NCBI RefSeq assembly: GCF_014633365.1
Contig: NC_068343.1
Coordinates: 24,459,307 to 24,523,306 of the forward strand
Length of the DNA: 64,000 bases
Direction: 5' to 3'
From: Diospyros lotus
Lineage: Eukaryota > Streptophyta > Magnoliopsida > Ericales > Ebenaceae
Part shown: positions 24,480-37,478 of the stretch, one piece after another
How positions within the stretch are numbered: position 1 is the stretch's first letter
Layout: every line of letters starts with the position of its first letter
The notes under the pieces: model-generated
Databases searched by the model: none
What the model was told of the DNA's origin: nothing
Seen by the model: only the letters and a program-made list of their open reading frames with translations
Program-made: the position numbers and the translations under genes

Positions 24480-24567
24480 GCGGCTAAGTCGACTTGGCCC
24501 TAGTCAACTCGCCCAAAATCGAGTCGACTCAGCCTGAGTCCACTTAACCTCCCAGATGAGTCGACTT
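24480..24567. repeat. GTCGAC palindrome cluster in LTR-A
   Basis: Three exact AGTCGACT/GAGTCGACTC-type palindromes and several one-base variants occur within 90 bp of LTR-A. Confidence 0.7.
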
Positions 24568-25713
24568 GGCCATGAATGAAGAAAAAAGGCCAAAAATCCA
24601 CCGAAAACACTCAAAATGGATAGTAATCACCCCAAAACTCTCATTCTAGCTTCCTAACCCACAATGCCATTCCACGAAAGAAAAATGGGATGAAATATAC
24701 CCATAGAGACTTCCAAAGGAACCCCAAAACCATCTCAAATGGAAAACCCACCAGTTTTTGGAGAAAAATAGAAAAATTTCGAAACTTCCTCAAAAAATGA
24801 TTTTTAGCAAGAAAATGAGGCACACAAGGTCGTATTCTTATACATTAAAATTGGTGAGAATAAGGAGTTGCATGAAAGGAAATGAATAAATGAAAACTTG
24901 CACAACTCAATATAAGGGTGCAAGAAGAACTTGCCTTTGATGATAAAAATTGGAGAAGAAGAAGAAGAGCCTTCCAATGAAGCTAGATTTCTCACTTCTT
25001 GAAGCTCTAAGCTCACCAAAAATAGTGGAAGAAGGGGAAAAAGAAGAACAAGATGGAAGAACATTCGAGAGAGAGGGAGAGAAGAAGCAAAAAGATGAAG
25101 AAGAATTAAAGAATGGAGGAGGAATGGGAGAGGAATGGCTTTCACTCCACCTCCAAGTACTCCCAACTTTTCTCTTTCCAATTTTGCCCCTACCTCTCAC
25201 ACACACACATAAAAATCCAAGCCCCTTTTAAACATTTTCCTTTTTTCTTCTTTCTTTCCTCTTTTCTTTAATCTCTCCAATTATGAATTTCCCCATTTGC
25301 CCTCAGCTTTATTCATAAAGCATGCCTATTTTTGTCTTTTTTTCATTTTCCTTTCATTTCCATTTATTTCATTCCACTTATATAAATACATTGGCCCAAG
25401 CCCAAATCTTTGGCCCAATTAAATATAATGGCCCTTTTCAATCATAAGCCCCAATGGACTTTACCATTTCACTTAATTAATTTTTCAAAATTTCATACTT
25501 GGGCTTAACCCAATTTCAAAGACCTAGTTCATTAGAGATGGCTTATTTTAGCTTCCCACATATGATAATAGCACTTATAAATTATCCACAAAATTTACTT
25601 ACTTAAATTTGCTACATAAAAATATTTTTCCACATTTATTTTAATCGGGTAAAATTTTCAATACTCATAAATAAAATATTAATAACTCCTAGACCCACTA
25701 ATGGGTTGTTACA

Positions 25714-27043
25714 ATTTCTCCCCCCCATAGAATTTGGGCCTCCAAATTCAGACCTAATCATACACACAACTGGGAAGGAGATGCCTCATCTCAACTCAAC
25801 TCCCAAGTAGCCTTGCCTGAACGGGGATACTAACACTAAACCGATACATACGGGACTAATCGATTCGTCAACACCTTCCATTATAATGCTCAACAACATT
25901 TCCCCATATGATACCTCAGCCTTGACCTCTATGGTCTAATAGTCGACTATGTGTTGAGGACCCAACACATACTTCCTTAACGTCAACTTATGCAACACTT
26001 CATGCACACCTGCCAAACCAGGCTAACTTATGCGCCAAGATCCAATTCACTTTAAAATCTCAAAGAACCGATATAGTGGGGACTAAACTTCCCGATATCA
26101 CAATTTGGCACACACCTAGCCTGGGCATTACCCTTTGTCATGCATGATCTTTAACAACAATTTTGAGTCACGCTGTCTCTTATCCAGGTGATTCCTTTGC
26201 CCAACTTGGACTGCCCACACACGGCCATAATGGCTTGGATCTTCTCTAATATTTTCCCAATAGCTTCAGGTCCCAACAATGCCCGATATTCGACCTCCCC
26301 ACCACACAGAGGTGATTTACATACATTGCTATAACAACAACACCTCATAAGATGGCTTATCCAATGTTGGAGTTACGATAACTACTGTTATAGGTAACTT
26401 TCACTAACTACATTTGATCATCCCAACTACCATGGGACTCCCTTATGCACACTTCCAGCATATCCTCTGATGTTTGGATAATCCTCATTGTCCGCCTAAC
26501 AATTACAGAAGAAAATACAACATTGGACTCTAAGGCAAAATCCCAAGCGTCCTTCAGGTCCATAGATGTGACCAATACCAAGGCCCCTGCCAGTTAACAT
26601 TTAGGTTCTGAAAACCTCCCCATCGAGGGTCTTTCCGAATAAGTTTGACCCCTTTTCCAAGTCACTCAAGACAATGGAGCAAGGATGCTCAGATCCCTCT
26701 TTAACAACCCACAATAACACCTTGTTGTCTAAGAGACTTCTTATATCCGTGATGATCACCAATAGAAATCACTTCTCTACCACTCAGACCTTGGCAAGAT
26801 CCAAAAAAAAAAAAAAAAAGACTGCTCCTTTTGGCCAAAATTTGAATTTGCTATTCATAGCATACATCTTGGTATTTCCCAACTTGGACAAAGTAATCCT
26901 TAAGTGCCCCTGGTGAGTCTTTTCACTCAACGAGTATATCACCCTTATTATCAATGAAAACTATAATACCGATTTTGAGATGACTACTTCCTCGACTCAC
27001 TATTCACTGATACCATTTAAACCACATGACAATCTTGGAAAAT
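25714..27043 (-). pseudogene. Integrase remnant of the LTR-A element
   Basis: Minus-strand translations in shifting frames follow the Tekay integrase from N to C terminus. There is an NTKMY…FWPKG segment of the zinc-binding region (26830-26900), then a core region with IIQTSEDML and GSWDDQ (near 26440-26480), then CKSPLCGGEVEYRALLGPEA (26348-26250), an HYIG stretch and ATWEL near 25770, followed by the PPT. Stops and frameshifts are frequent and an A/T run interrupts the core at 26802-26818. RT and RNase H are not found beyond solo LTR-C, so the element is 5'-truncated. Confidence 0.7.
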
Positions 27044-27048
27044 GTCCC

Positions 27049-30000
27049 TGTAACGACCCTAAAGTGGGTTTAGGTTTTTTAATACTTGACGTTAGTGTAA
27101 TAGAAATTAAAATATAGGTCTAAGTATTTTAAAATACTTGGTGACACATAAATTTCCTTGGTGACACATAAATAATTTTACATTACATAATTTTATGGTA
27201 CATGGAATCAGAAATTTAATTGAAAAGGGCCTCAATTAAATAGTTAATGAGATGTCTAACCCAAGTGGAAAATTAAGCCTGGTGGGCTTGGAAAATATGT
27301 ATATGGGACACATGTGATTTGGGCTTAGGCCCATGGTGAGAAATAATTTGGAAATAATAGGCTTGATGGTGTAATAAGAAAATGGGGAAAGAAAATAAAT
27401 TAAGTTAGCATTTGTCAATCAAGCCCCTAGATATTTTTGTTTGTAATATGAAAAGTAGGGCGTTTTGGTAAATTCTGGAGTTGGCATGTAGGTCTGTACG
27501 CATTCCTTTCCCAGCAGCCTTTGTGCGTAAATATACTATTTCAGTGCAATGTGTATCCCCTCTTTTTAAATGCACTGTTCCATTGCTTCTTTAGTCCCTC
27601 TCCGTGTTCTTCTTCTTTTTCTTCTTCACCTTCTTCATCTTATTCACTCACTTATGTTCGCTACTGTTGTTTGCTTCCTGTGTGCGGGTGGAACTTCTCT
27701 CTGATTTTTGCATTCTCAATAGGTAAGTTCTTTTGCACTTCCATGTTATCTTTCAATGCGAGCTCTCTCTTAGATATATTCTGTATTTCAATGCAAGCTT
27801 CTTAATTGCAAACTATTGCTTATTGTTTCACCTCGCTGTTAGTGTTTTCCACTGTGTCTATTTTGTGTATAAATTCCCTAGTTGCTGTGAAGTCCATTTG
27901 ATGTCTCAAGCGTTGTTTGATTCACCCTAATATTTGTTCAGTGAATGGCTTTTCTCCTTAGTTACAACGGAGTTTTGTTTAGCTCGTTGCTCTCTGTTCA
28001 GGCATTATATATGTACATGTTGCATCATATTCGGAAGCTCTCACCCATAGCTGAATGTTCCTTGTCCATCCAAATGCCCCTTATATATATATTATATAAG
28101 TGTTGAGTCTGAATGTAAAATGCTAAGTCACCATCCGAATGATTTCATTGAGGTATTTGGAGGTCTCGCGCAAACAGCAAAAGCCTCAACTAAAAATATA
28201 TACTGTTCGCCTATATATGAGATCCACTTATAAATACACATATGCATACATTCGTAATGAGCTGTTACCCTTCACTGATTTGAAATGCTTATCCGAGCCA
28301 TGCCTTGCCTAGCCAATCCACCTTATTCATGCTTAAACAATCATTCGAATGCCCCTGTTCTGTTCAGCCAACCCACATATATATATATATACACACGTTC
28401 AGCTTCATTTCTATTCCAGCGAGCTCTTCCCTCCAGTTCTTTCCACGAGCTCCTTTCGAGCTCTCTCTGTAAGCCTTAGCCACGAGCTCTTTCCCGCGAG
28501 TTCATTCCTCATGCTCATGGCGTGAGCTCTCCCTGCGAGCTCTTGCTCAACACCCTTGACTGTGAGATCGTTTAGTGAACTCTTGTTCACCTCCTAACCT
28601 CGAGCTCTCTCTCTGTAAGCTGCGAACTCATGACCTTGAGCTCGTCTCGAGCTCATCCCATAAGCCTTGACTGCAAGCTCTCACGAGCTCTTTTCGTAAG
28701 CCTTTGCCAACGAGCTGGCCCCGAGCTCGTCCCATAAGCCTTTGAATGCGAGCTATCTTTTCGTTAGTAAATGTTTTCATTTTCTTTAATTTATATTTTA
28801 CTTTCATTTACTTTAATACATAAATGTAAAGAAGAAAGTACCCCCTATTTGGATTCAATAAAAATATCAAAAAAATCAAAATCCATAACAATAAAAAGAT
28901 AGAATTTTAGTTTTAGTACAAACTCGAGAAATTGCAATTTTACTACCCTCGAAATACATAGCTTCTGTTTCTTGAAAAATTCATTAAAAATCATTCTTAC
29001 TACAATGAATGTTAATTATCAAAATATCGGGAGTTAGTTATTCAAAATGAAGACATTTACAAAAACATGTTCTAGTTAGTCTTTTGCCTTAGAAAAATTT
29101 TAGATTTATTTTGACCAACAAATTTCATAGCTAATTTTTGGAATTTACTTTAGGAGATTCTTTTAAATGTCTTTGAAACTCCTCATGTGTATAAAAATGA
29201 ACATAATTTGGTTTCCATTTGAACAAAATAACACTTGATATGAGTGAAAAACTATCCAATATTATGAGATGGACATAAAATATGTATAAGTATGGTAACA
29301 ACTTGTGAGATGAAATTCATGGTGTTTATATAGTTGTGAATGCATGACACGTTTCATACACATTCAGTATGATCACATTATGAGGCATAGTATTATTTAT
29401 CTTTGAGCACCTAATATTTTGTGCGGAAGAAAATGGTACCCTAGAGCACCTGGCGCAGGATGAGGTGGCCATAGCCCGGCAGGTTGGCTCCATATTTATT
29501 GTGAGGTTTTGTTTATGTGATACACTTTGACATGTGTTGATTGATGGCTTGTGAGCCTATGAGGTTTGATAATGATATTAAATCTATATGCACATTTGCA
29601 TAATAGCATGGTGGCATGATACGTTTAACTTGGAATTGATCAAGTCTTAAATTGTGAGTCTTGTATACAACTGTTGAGTTCTGGATTACTCTCTTTTGGT
29701 GTCACCTTAGTCTTGGTTCTTGTTTATTGTTTATTATCCTAGAACTTGCTGAGCCTTGTGGCTCACTTGATCTTCTTTGCCATTCTAGGTAAAGGGAAAG
29801 TTATTATTGGGAGCGAGTCCAGTGGGACTAAGGCCTAAGGATAGTGGTGTACAGGGATGTGTCCAAACTTGGAGGTCCTGATTTGTAGTTGGTGAGGCAT
29901 GTAATGAATTGAACTTATTTTGTTAGTTAACATTAGAGTCTCTTATCTATTTTGTATGGCCGTTGAGCCTGAACTCATGAGATATTGGAAGTGTAATCGA

Positions 30001-30135
30001 ACTTAAATTTAGTTTTCGCTACTAGTGAATAAAATGAGTTGCCTGTTTACTTATGGTTTGTTTTATATTATCTCTGTGATGACCTTATTTCGAATATCCT
30101 ATGCTAGCGGGAATATTTGAGAGTGGGCCCTTACA
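27049..30135 (+). mobile_element. LTR-C: 3.1-kb solo LTR, Tekay-like group
   Basis: A perfect 5-bp target duplication GTCCC (27044-27048 and 30136-30140) flanks TGTAACGACCC … GGGCCCTTACA. No internal region remains. The hairpin TGAGCC-TTGT-GGCTCA lies at 29750-29765, followed by CCATTCTAGGTAAAGGG. A cluster of GAGCTC palindromes fills 28431-28728. Frames at 27521-27930 and 28285-28479 are LTR noise. Confidence 0.93.
28431..28728. repeat. GAGCTC palindrome cluster in LTR-C
   Basis: About 11 exact GAGCTC sites, many as CGAGCTC, plus single-base variants, in 300 bp. They are separated by irregular CT-rich spacers (CTTTCC, TAAGCCTT), so this is not a simple tandem repeat. Confidence 0.85.
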
Positions 30136-30140
30136 GTCCC

Positions 30141-31830
30141 ACTGCAACACCTATTCCAGCAAGTCATCCACTTATGGTGGGGTTCTCATCTGTCATTCTC
30201 TCTTATTTCAAATACCACCATTCGAGCACGCCATTACACTGCCACATTTCCTCCTCTCTTTATGAATTGATCCAAGATCATCTAAGCACTATTAACATAC
30301 ATTAATACCACGCGTCGAATTTGACTATACATATATACATACATACATATATATTAACCGCATATCTATGATAATGGTTTTAGAAAACCACACTTAGCAA
30401 AAACACAGTCGACCGACGAAAGAAAATGGGCGACCATTCACGACCGGTCGACAGTTCCTCATCATCAGTCAACAGTTGCTATGCTGAAATAAGCTCTCAC
30501 CTTATTATTTTATTTCCCTAAGCCTTTCATTAGCCTACATAATTGCATTACATTTTTATGTGAGCTAGCCTAGTCTAGGTTTTACATATATTCATACGCG
30601 TGTGTTCATATGGTAGCTCTTACTCTTCCTTTTTCCTCTAATTCACTATGCACATCCCCATCCTAAACCAAACCAAAAATTCAGGCAAGTAACAACACGT
30701 GTCTTTCATATAATTCCAACTTAGTTCCTCATTAATTTAGTCATGTACTCCCCCAATCAACTCACCTGTGAGTACTACATACTCCTTAAACTTCCACAAT
30801 TTGCTACTGAAATATCCCTAATTCACATATTCCGCATGAACACTGTCATAACTATTTACACTTCTCACTAATTACAGTCGTACCACACATATGTTGCGAC
30901 CATTAGCCCTTAACTATAGATCAATGGAAATTCAATCCTCAAGTCGTTCCCTCACATGGAGACAGTCTTCCTTTTTAAGGACTTGAAAAATCAAACACAA
31001 AAACCCATAAGTCATGCTTACTCCAATGCATACAGGTCTATCAAAATGTAATCTTTCCAACTCAATACCCTATCACATTAGTCACTCACCTTGCCAAGCA
31101 TGTAAAACAATTTCACACAACAAATATTTATAAGCAATCCCTATTTGTGACAAAACAAAACTCCTTGTACATTTTACTACTATATACAATACATTTCACC
31201 CATACTTCACCTACTAAATATGTACAATGCCAGCACTTACAACTTTAATAGTATAATATTTCTACTAAGTAATGCTCTTCTTGTCCCCCTCAGCATAGGA
31301 TGTGGCCTCATCTTCCAAGCAAGTCAAACCTCCCTCGCTGCCTATACTTGACTCAAGCCTGATGAGCTCTCATCTTTGACAAGTTGACCCCCACTTCACA
31401 ACCTCAGATGGAAATTTCCCAGAAATCGCTTTTTCCTCCTGAGAGTCACAAGTTGCAGTTTGACATGGGTCCCATACCTCCACTTGTCGCTCTATAGCAT
31501 AAATAAAATTGTCATAGTGGAACCAGATGTGCATGTCTTGCATCATTATCTGGGTAAGCTCCTTCCACGTTTCATTCATGAGTTTTCTCATGAACAACAC
31601 TTGTTTTTCTGGGAGGCCCTACACATTCCACATGTACTCATGAATTGTAGAGTAGAACACTGAATCCACTCGATATAGATAGTCCACCACTCGCTCTCTT
31701 TCTCGCTATTTGCCTCCTTATACTGTGAGTAGTTCCTTTTCCTAGCGATACCAAAGTAAATCTAGCTCCCTTAAGCTTGAGTCCGGCAGCCTAGAACTCA
31801 ATCCTCCAGGGTCCATGTGATGGTGGATTT
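30141..31830. other. Unassigned region, possible retroelement leader
   Basis: No recognised domain. A minus-strand frame at 31600-31370 encodes 76 residues (MLFMRKLMNETWKEL, then TQIMMQDMHIWFHYDNF) that may be the start of a degenerate gag, but I cannot assign it. GTCGAC-type palindromes occur at 30410-30460. Confidence 0.35.
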
Positions 31831-32999
31831 CCCTCAATTAATTAATAAGCTTTCTCAAGTCGTATTAATCCTTTATTAATTCAATTTCACTATCAGATTT
31901 CTAAGCAGATATCAATGAAATAAATAAGCATTAAGTTCTTTGGAAACCTCTAATATCGGAAGGGGATTTGACTCATTAAGCTTCCTTGATTCCCACACAT
32001 GATCTAATCATTTTTCGATCTCATAATCAAGCATGTGATTTATATTGCCTATGGATCTAACTTATAACAATCCTTTAGTCAGTCATGCATAAATTATTAA
32101 ATCTTTAAAAAGTGGTCAATCTTTTAAAGTATTAAACACAATAATATAAATTCGTCACGCAAATAATAATCAGGTTTTGAATCAAACTAAACAAATAATC
32201 ACATAATCTCAAAATTAAAATCCATCAAAACCTTAGCTAAAATAATTTAGCTAGACATAATTAAAATAAAAATAAACACTGAAAGTTTAATGGAGAAAAA
32301 AAAGGCTCATTGCCCAGATCTAGATCACAATTGCGCCTCCTTGCTTGCATTCTTTTATGTGGCCTCTAGTTCTTCTGTTCTGTTTCGCCGCTACTCTACT
32401 TCCATTCAATCTCCTTCTGTAGTTTTATGCGACCGTTGCTTCTCCAGATTCATTCACTGCGCTGCTCCCAGAAGTCCTCCAATCTCCCTGTTCCATGTTC
32501 TATTCTTATTATATACATATATTTATATATATATATATATCTATATACATGGGGCATGGAGTTCCAATTGCATTACAATTAGACTCCATTTATTATATTA
32601 ATATATATAAATAATATAAGATAATATAATATATATATTATAATTTAATATATAATATAAAATATATTATTAATTGTAGTAACTTTAATTATATCATAAA
32701 ATTAATTATTTAAAATATTTATTTTTTATTTTATATTATAATATTAATTTTAAACTTAACTTTATAATATATTTTTTCTTCTTTTTACGCTCAAATCTTT
32801 GAAATAATATCCTTTGCTGTGTTCCTACAAAAAGAGATTAAATAATATAAAATCTATATAAACACACATTTATGTAGAAAAAATAGCGTAAGGTTAAGAT
32901 AAAAATTAGATAAAAATATGCATACAATTAAGCCATATCAATAACCTAATATATCTTTTATGCCATAAAAAAGAATATTGTCATTCTTTACTATTTGAC
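31831..32999. other. AT-rich region, possible LTR remnant
   Basis: Contains TTAATTAATT-rich sequence, a CT-rich leader-like stretch at 32330-32510 and a nearly pure A/T tract at 32590-32780. No gene is seen. The style resembles Athila LTR sequence, but this is not demonstrated. Confidence 0.35.
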
Positions 33000-34720
33000 A
33001 TTATCTCTAGAAGGTAACATACCTTCTTTCTTTGGGAGTGAGATCTATGGATCTCTCCCACTAGTCATGTGCGGTGAGCATCCACTATCCATATACAATT
33101 TATTTCTCATTATGGTCTTCACGCACATCTACATATTTGATAAGATCACATTTTAAGTTTGAGTACCCATCTATAAACGGGTCCCTTAAATCTTTTTTCA
33201 TTAGGATCAAATGATTTAACTATTCTTGATGTATGTGGATGAGGAGCAACATTTAAATTTTGTGATATATCTCATTTATTGTTTGTATCATCCCTTTGGG
33301 TATCCACATTTGTACTATGTTGTTTATCTTAAGTTGGGGTCTCCATCTAGCTTGTTTCCATTTTCTCTTAAGTGTTTTGTATATTGGTTTTGGGTTTTGA
33401 ATTTTTTTTTAAATTAATGTCGCTAAACTTTTCTCTATGGCTCTCTTTTCTACTAATAATTTATCATTTTTAGTTTTTAATATTTTTTTTCCTTCTTCAA
33501 GATTAATTAATTGATCTTTTAATTTATTTTCATTTTCTTTCTTGAGTTCTTGTGATTTTTCTTTTAAGTTCTTTATTTCACTCTTTATTTTTTTATTTTT
33601 TTCTTTATGATTCTTTTTTATTGTTTTTACTTATTTCCTAATAGATATATATTTGATATATAATTATTCGTATGTTTTTTTTTAATTTTTCTAACTCTAT
33701 GTTATCTTCTTTTTCTTCATCTTCTTTTATACCCATAAAACATTTCTCTTTATTTATTCTTAGAGCTGAGATTTTCTTATCTTTCTTGCCCTTCATGTCT
33801 TCATTCATTTCACTTAATATTGATTCATGAATTAGAAGTGTTCTTATTAATTCTTCTATTTTTAATTCTTTTAAATTTTTAGATTGAGAAATAGCAGTCG
33901 CTAAAGGCTTCCAATTTACTGTTAGAGATTCAAGAATGTTCTTAATTTGATGTTCTCCTGAAATTATTTTTCCTAACATTTTAAGATTATTTATAATCTT
34001 TTGGAATCTATCATTCATATCATTAATATTTTCATTTGGAAGTAGTTTAAATTTTTCATATTGTGATATTAATGGTGTGTTTGATAGCTTTTAGGTGGAA
34101 AGGAAAATATTTTCCAACTTACATGGAAAATAAAAACCATCTCCCCCCTAAATGGAATTTTTCATGGAAAAGAGGCAAAAACATGCTTTAATGATTGTAC
34201 CATGGAATTCAATTCCATGAAAAATATAGTGTATCAAACACTAAAGATGGAATTCAATTCCTTGGATATGACATTTTCCATGTATTTTTCATACTATCAA
34301 ACACACCCTAAGAGATTAATCTTAATATCATTTACTTGATCAGTACCTTCATACACTACTTCTAATTTTCTCCAAATTTCATGTGATGTAGAACAAACAT
34401 ATAATTTTTCATATTCACAAGGAAGAATTGAACAAAAAATTATATATTTAGCTTTATGATCGATTTGGTATTTTTTAATATCTTCTTCGGTCCATTTATC
34501 TTCTTTAGTTGAAGTTGTGACAAAACCATCTCTAACTATTTTTCACAAATAATACTGTATTGAAAATAAATATGACTCCATCCTCATCTTCCAATAGGAA
34601 AAATTTATGCCATCAAATAATAGTGGTCTAGATAGTGAGGGTCCTTCAACTATAGCTTGGTTGGTGAATGAGTTTATCTAGATCTCTTTTAAGTTAAAGT
34701 ATAAACTAAGAGTTTAACTA
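33000..34720 (-). pseudogene. Copia element C1: gag and protease remnant
   Basis: On the minus strand, gag similarity begins near 34690. A WKMRMESYLFSIQYYLW-type start is followed by FCSILPCEYEKLY, and after the MITE by KMLGKIISGEHQIKNILESL and LKELKIEELIRTLLIHE (34018-33640), which is the UBN2/copia gag domain. A Lys/Glu/Leu coiled coil (about 33640-33430), an IVQMWIPKG motif (near 33305) and the copia protease signature LYMDSGCSPHMTS (near 33060-33100) follow. RT and integrase do not follow. Stops and frameshifts inactivate it. Confidence 0.75.
34073..34308. mobile_element. Tourist-like MITE inside copia gag
   Basis: Inverted termini of 15 bp (TGGTGTGTTTGATAG and its near-complement ending at 34308, one mismatch) are flanked by TAA on both sides (34070-34072, 34309-34311). 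At 236 bp, its termini are related to those of the MITE at 7136-7362. The gag reading frame continues on both sides. Confidence 0.85.
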
Positions 34721-34730
34721 TTTTAGAAGC

Positions 34731-34745
34731 CTACTCTAATATCAA
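34731..34745 (-). other. Degenerate primer site of copia C1
   Basis: The minus strand reads TTGATATTAGAGTAGG, an iMet primer site (TTGGTATCAGAGC) with transitions. It lies two bases from the LTR end …CCAACA. Confidence 0.65.
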
Positions 34746-34911
34746 TTGTTGGTCCCTTAGGATATGGCCACTCAAGAGGGGGTTGAATTGAGTGATTAAA
34801 ATTTTTCTCAATTTTAATAAATATTATTGATTAATAATTTTATTGAAAAATATATATTTGATAAATATAATAAATTATGTTTGAGATTAATAATAAATGT
34901 AAGCCACAAAA

Positions 34912-37478
34912 TGTAACACCCCCTCTCCTAGAAATGCTCGAGAAGAGGTGTTACAGAGAAACAAAATAAAACTAACAGATAAACTGAAATCTGATACCAT
35001 AAATGCACATCTCAATCAACTGAAATAAAACTCTGAGTCAACATAAACTAAAAACTATAAGCTATGTCTAAGGGACAATTCCTCAACTGAAATATAAAAT
35101 AACCCTAACTGACAAGACACTATAAACTGACAATCTCCAAGACATCTTTTGTCTTGAGCAGCTCTACGTACACACACTATTGACCACTGCTGCTAGGCCA
35201 CACATCTGGTACTCCCCCGTTAGGACCTAAAATGGTGAAGAGTACAAGGTGAGCTACAAAACTTAACAAGTAATAAGCTGGAAAAAATAACTGAAGCTGA
35301 ATCAAAGAATATCGATACTGATAAATTACTTACTGAACTTGTATTGAGTATAATCACTATCTGATAGCATTCACAAAATGTAATGCATATAAACTGTAAA
35401 CTAAATGCAGGTATGCAACTTTGGCTAACAAGCCCACATAACTGTAATACATACATGACTGATTTGAATCCTGTAAACATAAAAACTGTAAGCACATACT
35501 GTCGGTAATATGCCCCTAGCCCCCTGGTCGACATCAAGCGAGCAACTCATAATTGAGATATAACTGAAACTGATACTAGTGGGATCCCCACGGACAAACC
35601 GCCTGGTGCGCATAATGCAATGCTCATATAAATGCTAGCAGACAATATGTAGTGCTCCATATAAGGTCATGCTCAATGCTCATACAAATATGTATGCACA
35701 TAATTTCACAAAATAATGCTGAACATGTCATAATAAATGCTAAACACGTAATCTGATCTTCAATATATTGGAATACAAAGATTTTGTAATTTTTGAATAT
35801 GGGCATGGCATATTGGATTTTATCATATCTTGAAAGAAAAATTCAATATTTGAAGAATTGAATATTTATATTAAATTTAAGACTTGCATTAAGAATTTAT
35901 TGGAAGTCATTCGGATGTTTTAAGAGAGAGTTATTCGAATGCAAGAAAGGTCATTCGAATATAAGGCATAATGCTGGAGATGTATTCGAATGGAATATGG
36001 GTCATTTGGATGCCATATGATACTATTTGGATGACAGTTGAAGCATAAGAGAGCAATTCGAATGAAGCAACAACCCATTCGAATGAAAAAAATGGACTAC
36101 ACCAAGGTCATTCGAATGGTAGAAACTCATTCGAATGACAGAAACTCATTCGAATGATAGATGATATATAACAAGGCTATTCGGATATTTCAAGGACTCA
36201 TTCGAATGACTCACAAATTCATTCAAATGAATTTAACAATTTTCCAACATTTGAACGGGCAGAAAGCAACTCATTCGAATGCAACAGTACCCCATTCGAA
36301 TGAATGAATGGAATACTCATGAGTCATTCGAATGACAGAGAGACTCATTCGAATGCTAGACTATACAAAGCAACAACTTACTCATATCTTCAAGGACTCA
36401 TTGAAATGACAAGAAAACTCATTCGAATGACAGAGTTAAAACTTCAAAAACACATACGAATGATACGATAATGCTAAGAACTCATTCGAATGACAAAGAG
36501 GCTCATTCGAATGACTGAAAACTCATACGAAACGAATCTTATAATAACATAAACTATATCTTAAATAAAAAACTTAACATTACTACATCATTCCAAAAGA
36601 AATCTTGGGAGAACAATCTCAATTGATATAGAATAATACCAAGATGGATCAATCAATCGTTTATGAAAGAAAACGCTGAAAAAATTATGCATAGCTTATC
36701 ATAACTCACTGGATAATTGATATAACTATGAATATACATATGCATGTAAACTGATAAAAATCTGGGAACAAGAACAAAGAGTCCTGTTTAATCTGAAAAC
36801 ATATGCTATCATGTTTCAAAGATCATATTTAAAAGAATCGCTAAAGACTCATGCATATCTTCTTCATGCACTCACTGCTCTATGCATATATATATATTTA
36901 AGTATCTGTTGTCTGTTACATAAATTTGAGGACTCAATCAAAGAGACTTGAATGGATTGATAACGAATGCTAAATTAACTCCCACAAGAAAGGATTACAG
37001 GGTGAAGAACTTGCCTTATGATCGATCGGATCGACGATTTGCTAAACCACTTCGCCTATGCAAACACTGATGCTGTTCTTAGCTCTTTGTTCTTCACAGA
37101 AATCTCCTCTAACGGCGTGAGAAGATTATGACTAATAGACTGAATATTTATAAGCATCACAAACCCTAGAAATCATCTCTTAATCTCCTACTACGCTTTG
37201 GAGACTCTTAACTTCATCTCCCGCATGGACTCCTAATCATGAAATAACTTTAATTAGATAATTAAATACTAATCACAAATTGCTAAATGACCTTCATGTT
37301 CTATCATTTAATTTCCATAATAAATAACTAGAATTAAATGCTCTTTAAATGCTATTCTCTCGATTAAAAATCTCTAAATTGCCACATTAAAATTTAATTG
37401 GTAAATTCTTTTAATTAAATCTCAATAATTAACTAAATAATTCTAAATAAATGCTGGGCCATTTAACGGGTCGTTACA
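34912..37478 (-). mobile_element. LTR-D: solo LTR, Tekay-like group
   Basis: Plus-strand ends are TGTAACACCCC and GGGTCGTTACA. The flanking 5-mers CAAAA (34907-34911) and CAAGA (37479-37483) differ at one base, consistent with an aged target duplication. The hairpin module is at 35250-35265 in minus orientation. The 2,567-bp LTR is dominated in the middle by CATTCGAATG palindromes. Confidence 0.85.
35905..36535. repeat. CATTCGAATG palindrome cluster in LTR-D
   Basis: Twelve exact copies of the 10-bp perfect palindrome CATTCGAATG, and about as many variants, lie within 630 bp. Most are preceded by CT or GT and followed by AC, and they are spaced irregularly at 15 to 50 bp. Confidence 0.9.

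Larger units (their letters stand above)
17963..25713 (-). mobile_element. LTR-A: 3' LTR of a Tekay-like element, with nested insertions
   Basis: On the minus strand it runs TGTAACAACCC (25713) to GGGTCCTGACA (17963). Without its insertions it is about 2.97 kb. Directly beyond 25713 lie a polypurine tract (minus strand CTATGGGGGGGAGAAAT) and decayed integrase, so this is a 3' LTR still joined to its element. It is interrupted by a copia solo LTR (19549-21059, with a 90-bp flanking duplication) and by LTR-B (21159-24335). The hairpin module is at 18332-18347 with a splice-donor-like site at 18305. Long frames at 24804-25206 are purine-rich LTR sequence, not genes. Confidence 0.75.

Noticed and set aside
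24804..25231. Overlapping long frames on both strands
   Set aside because: Purine/pyrimidine-rich LTR-A sequence gives open frames on both strands; no domain.
27003..27017. GATACCATTT (minus TGGTATC) as a primer site of the LTR-A element
   Set aside because: Integrase similarity runs to both sides of this region at the expected spacing, and the match stops after TGGTATCAG.
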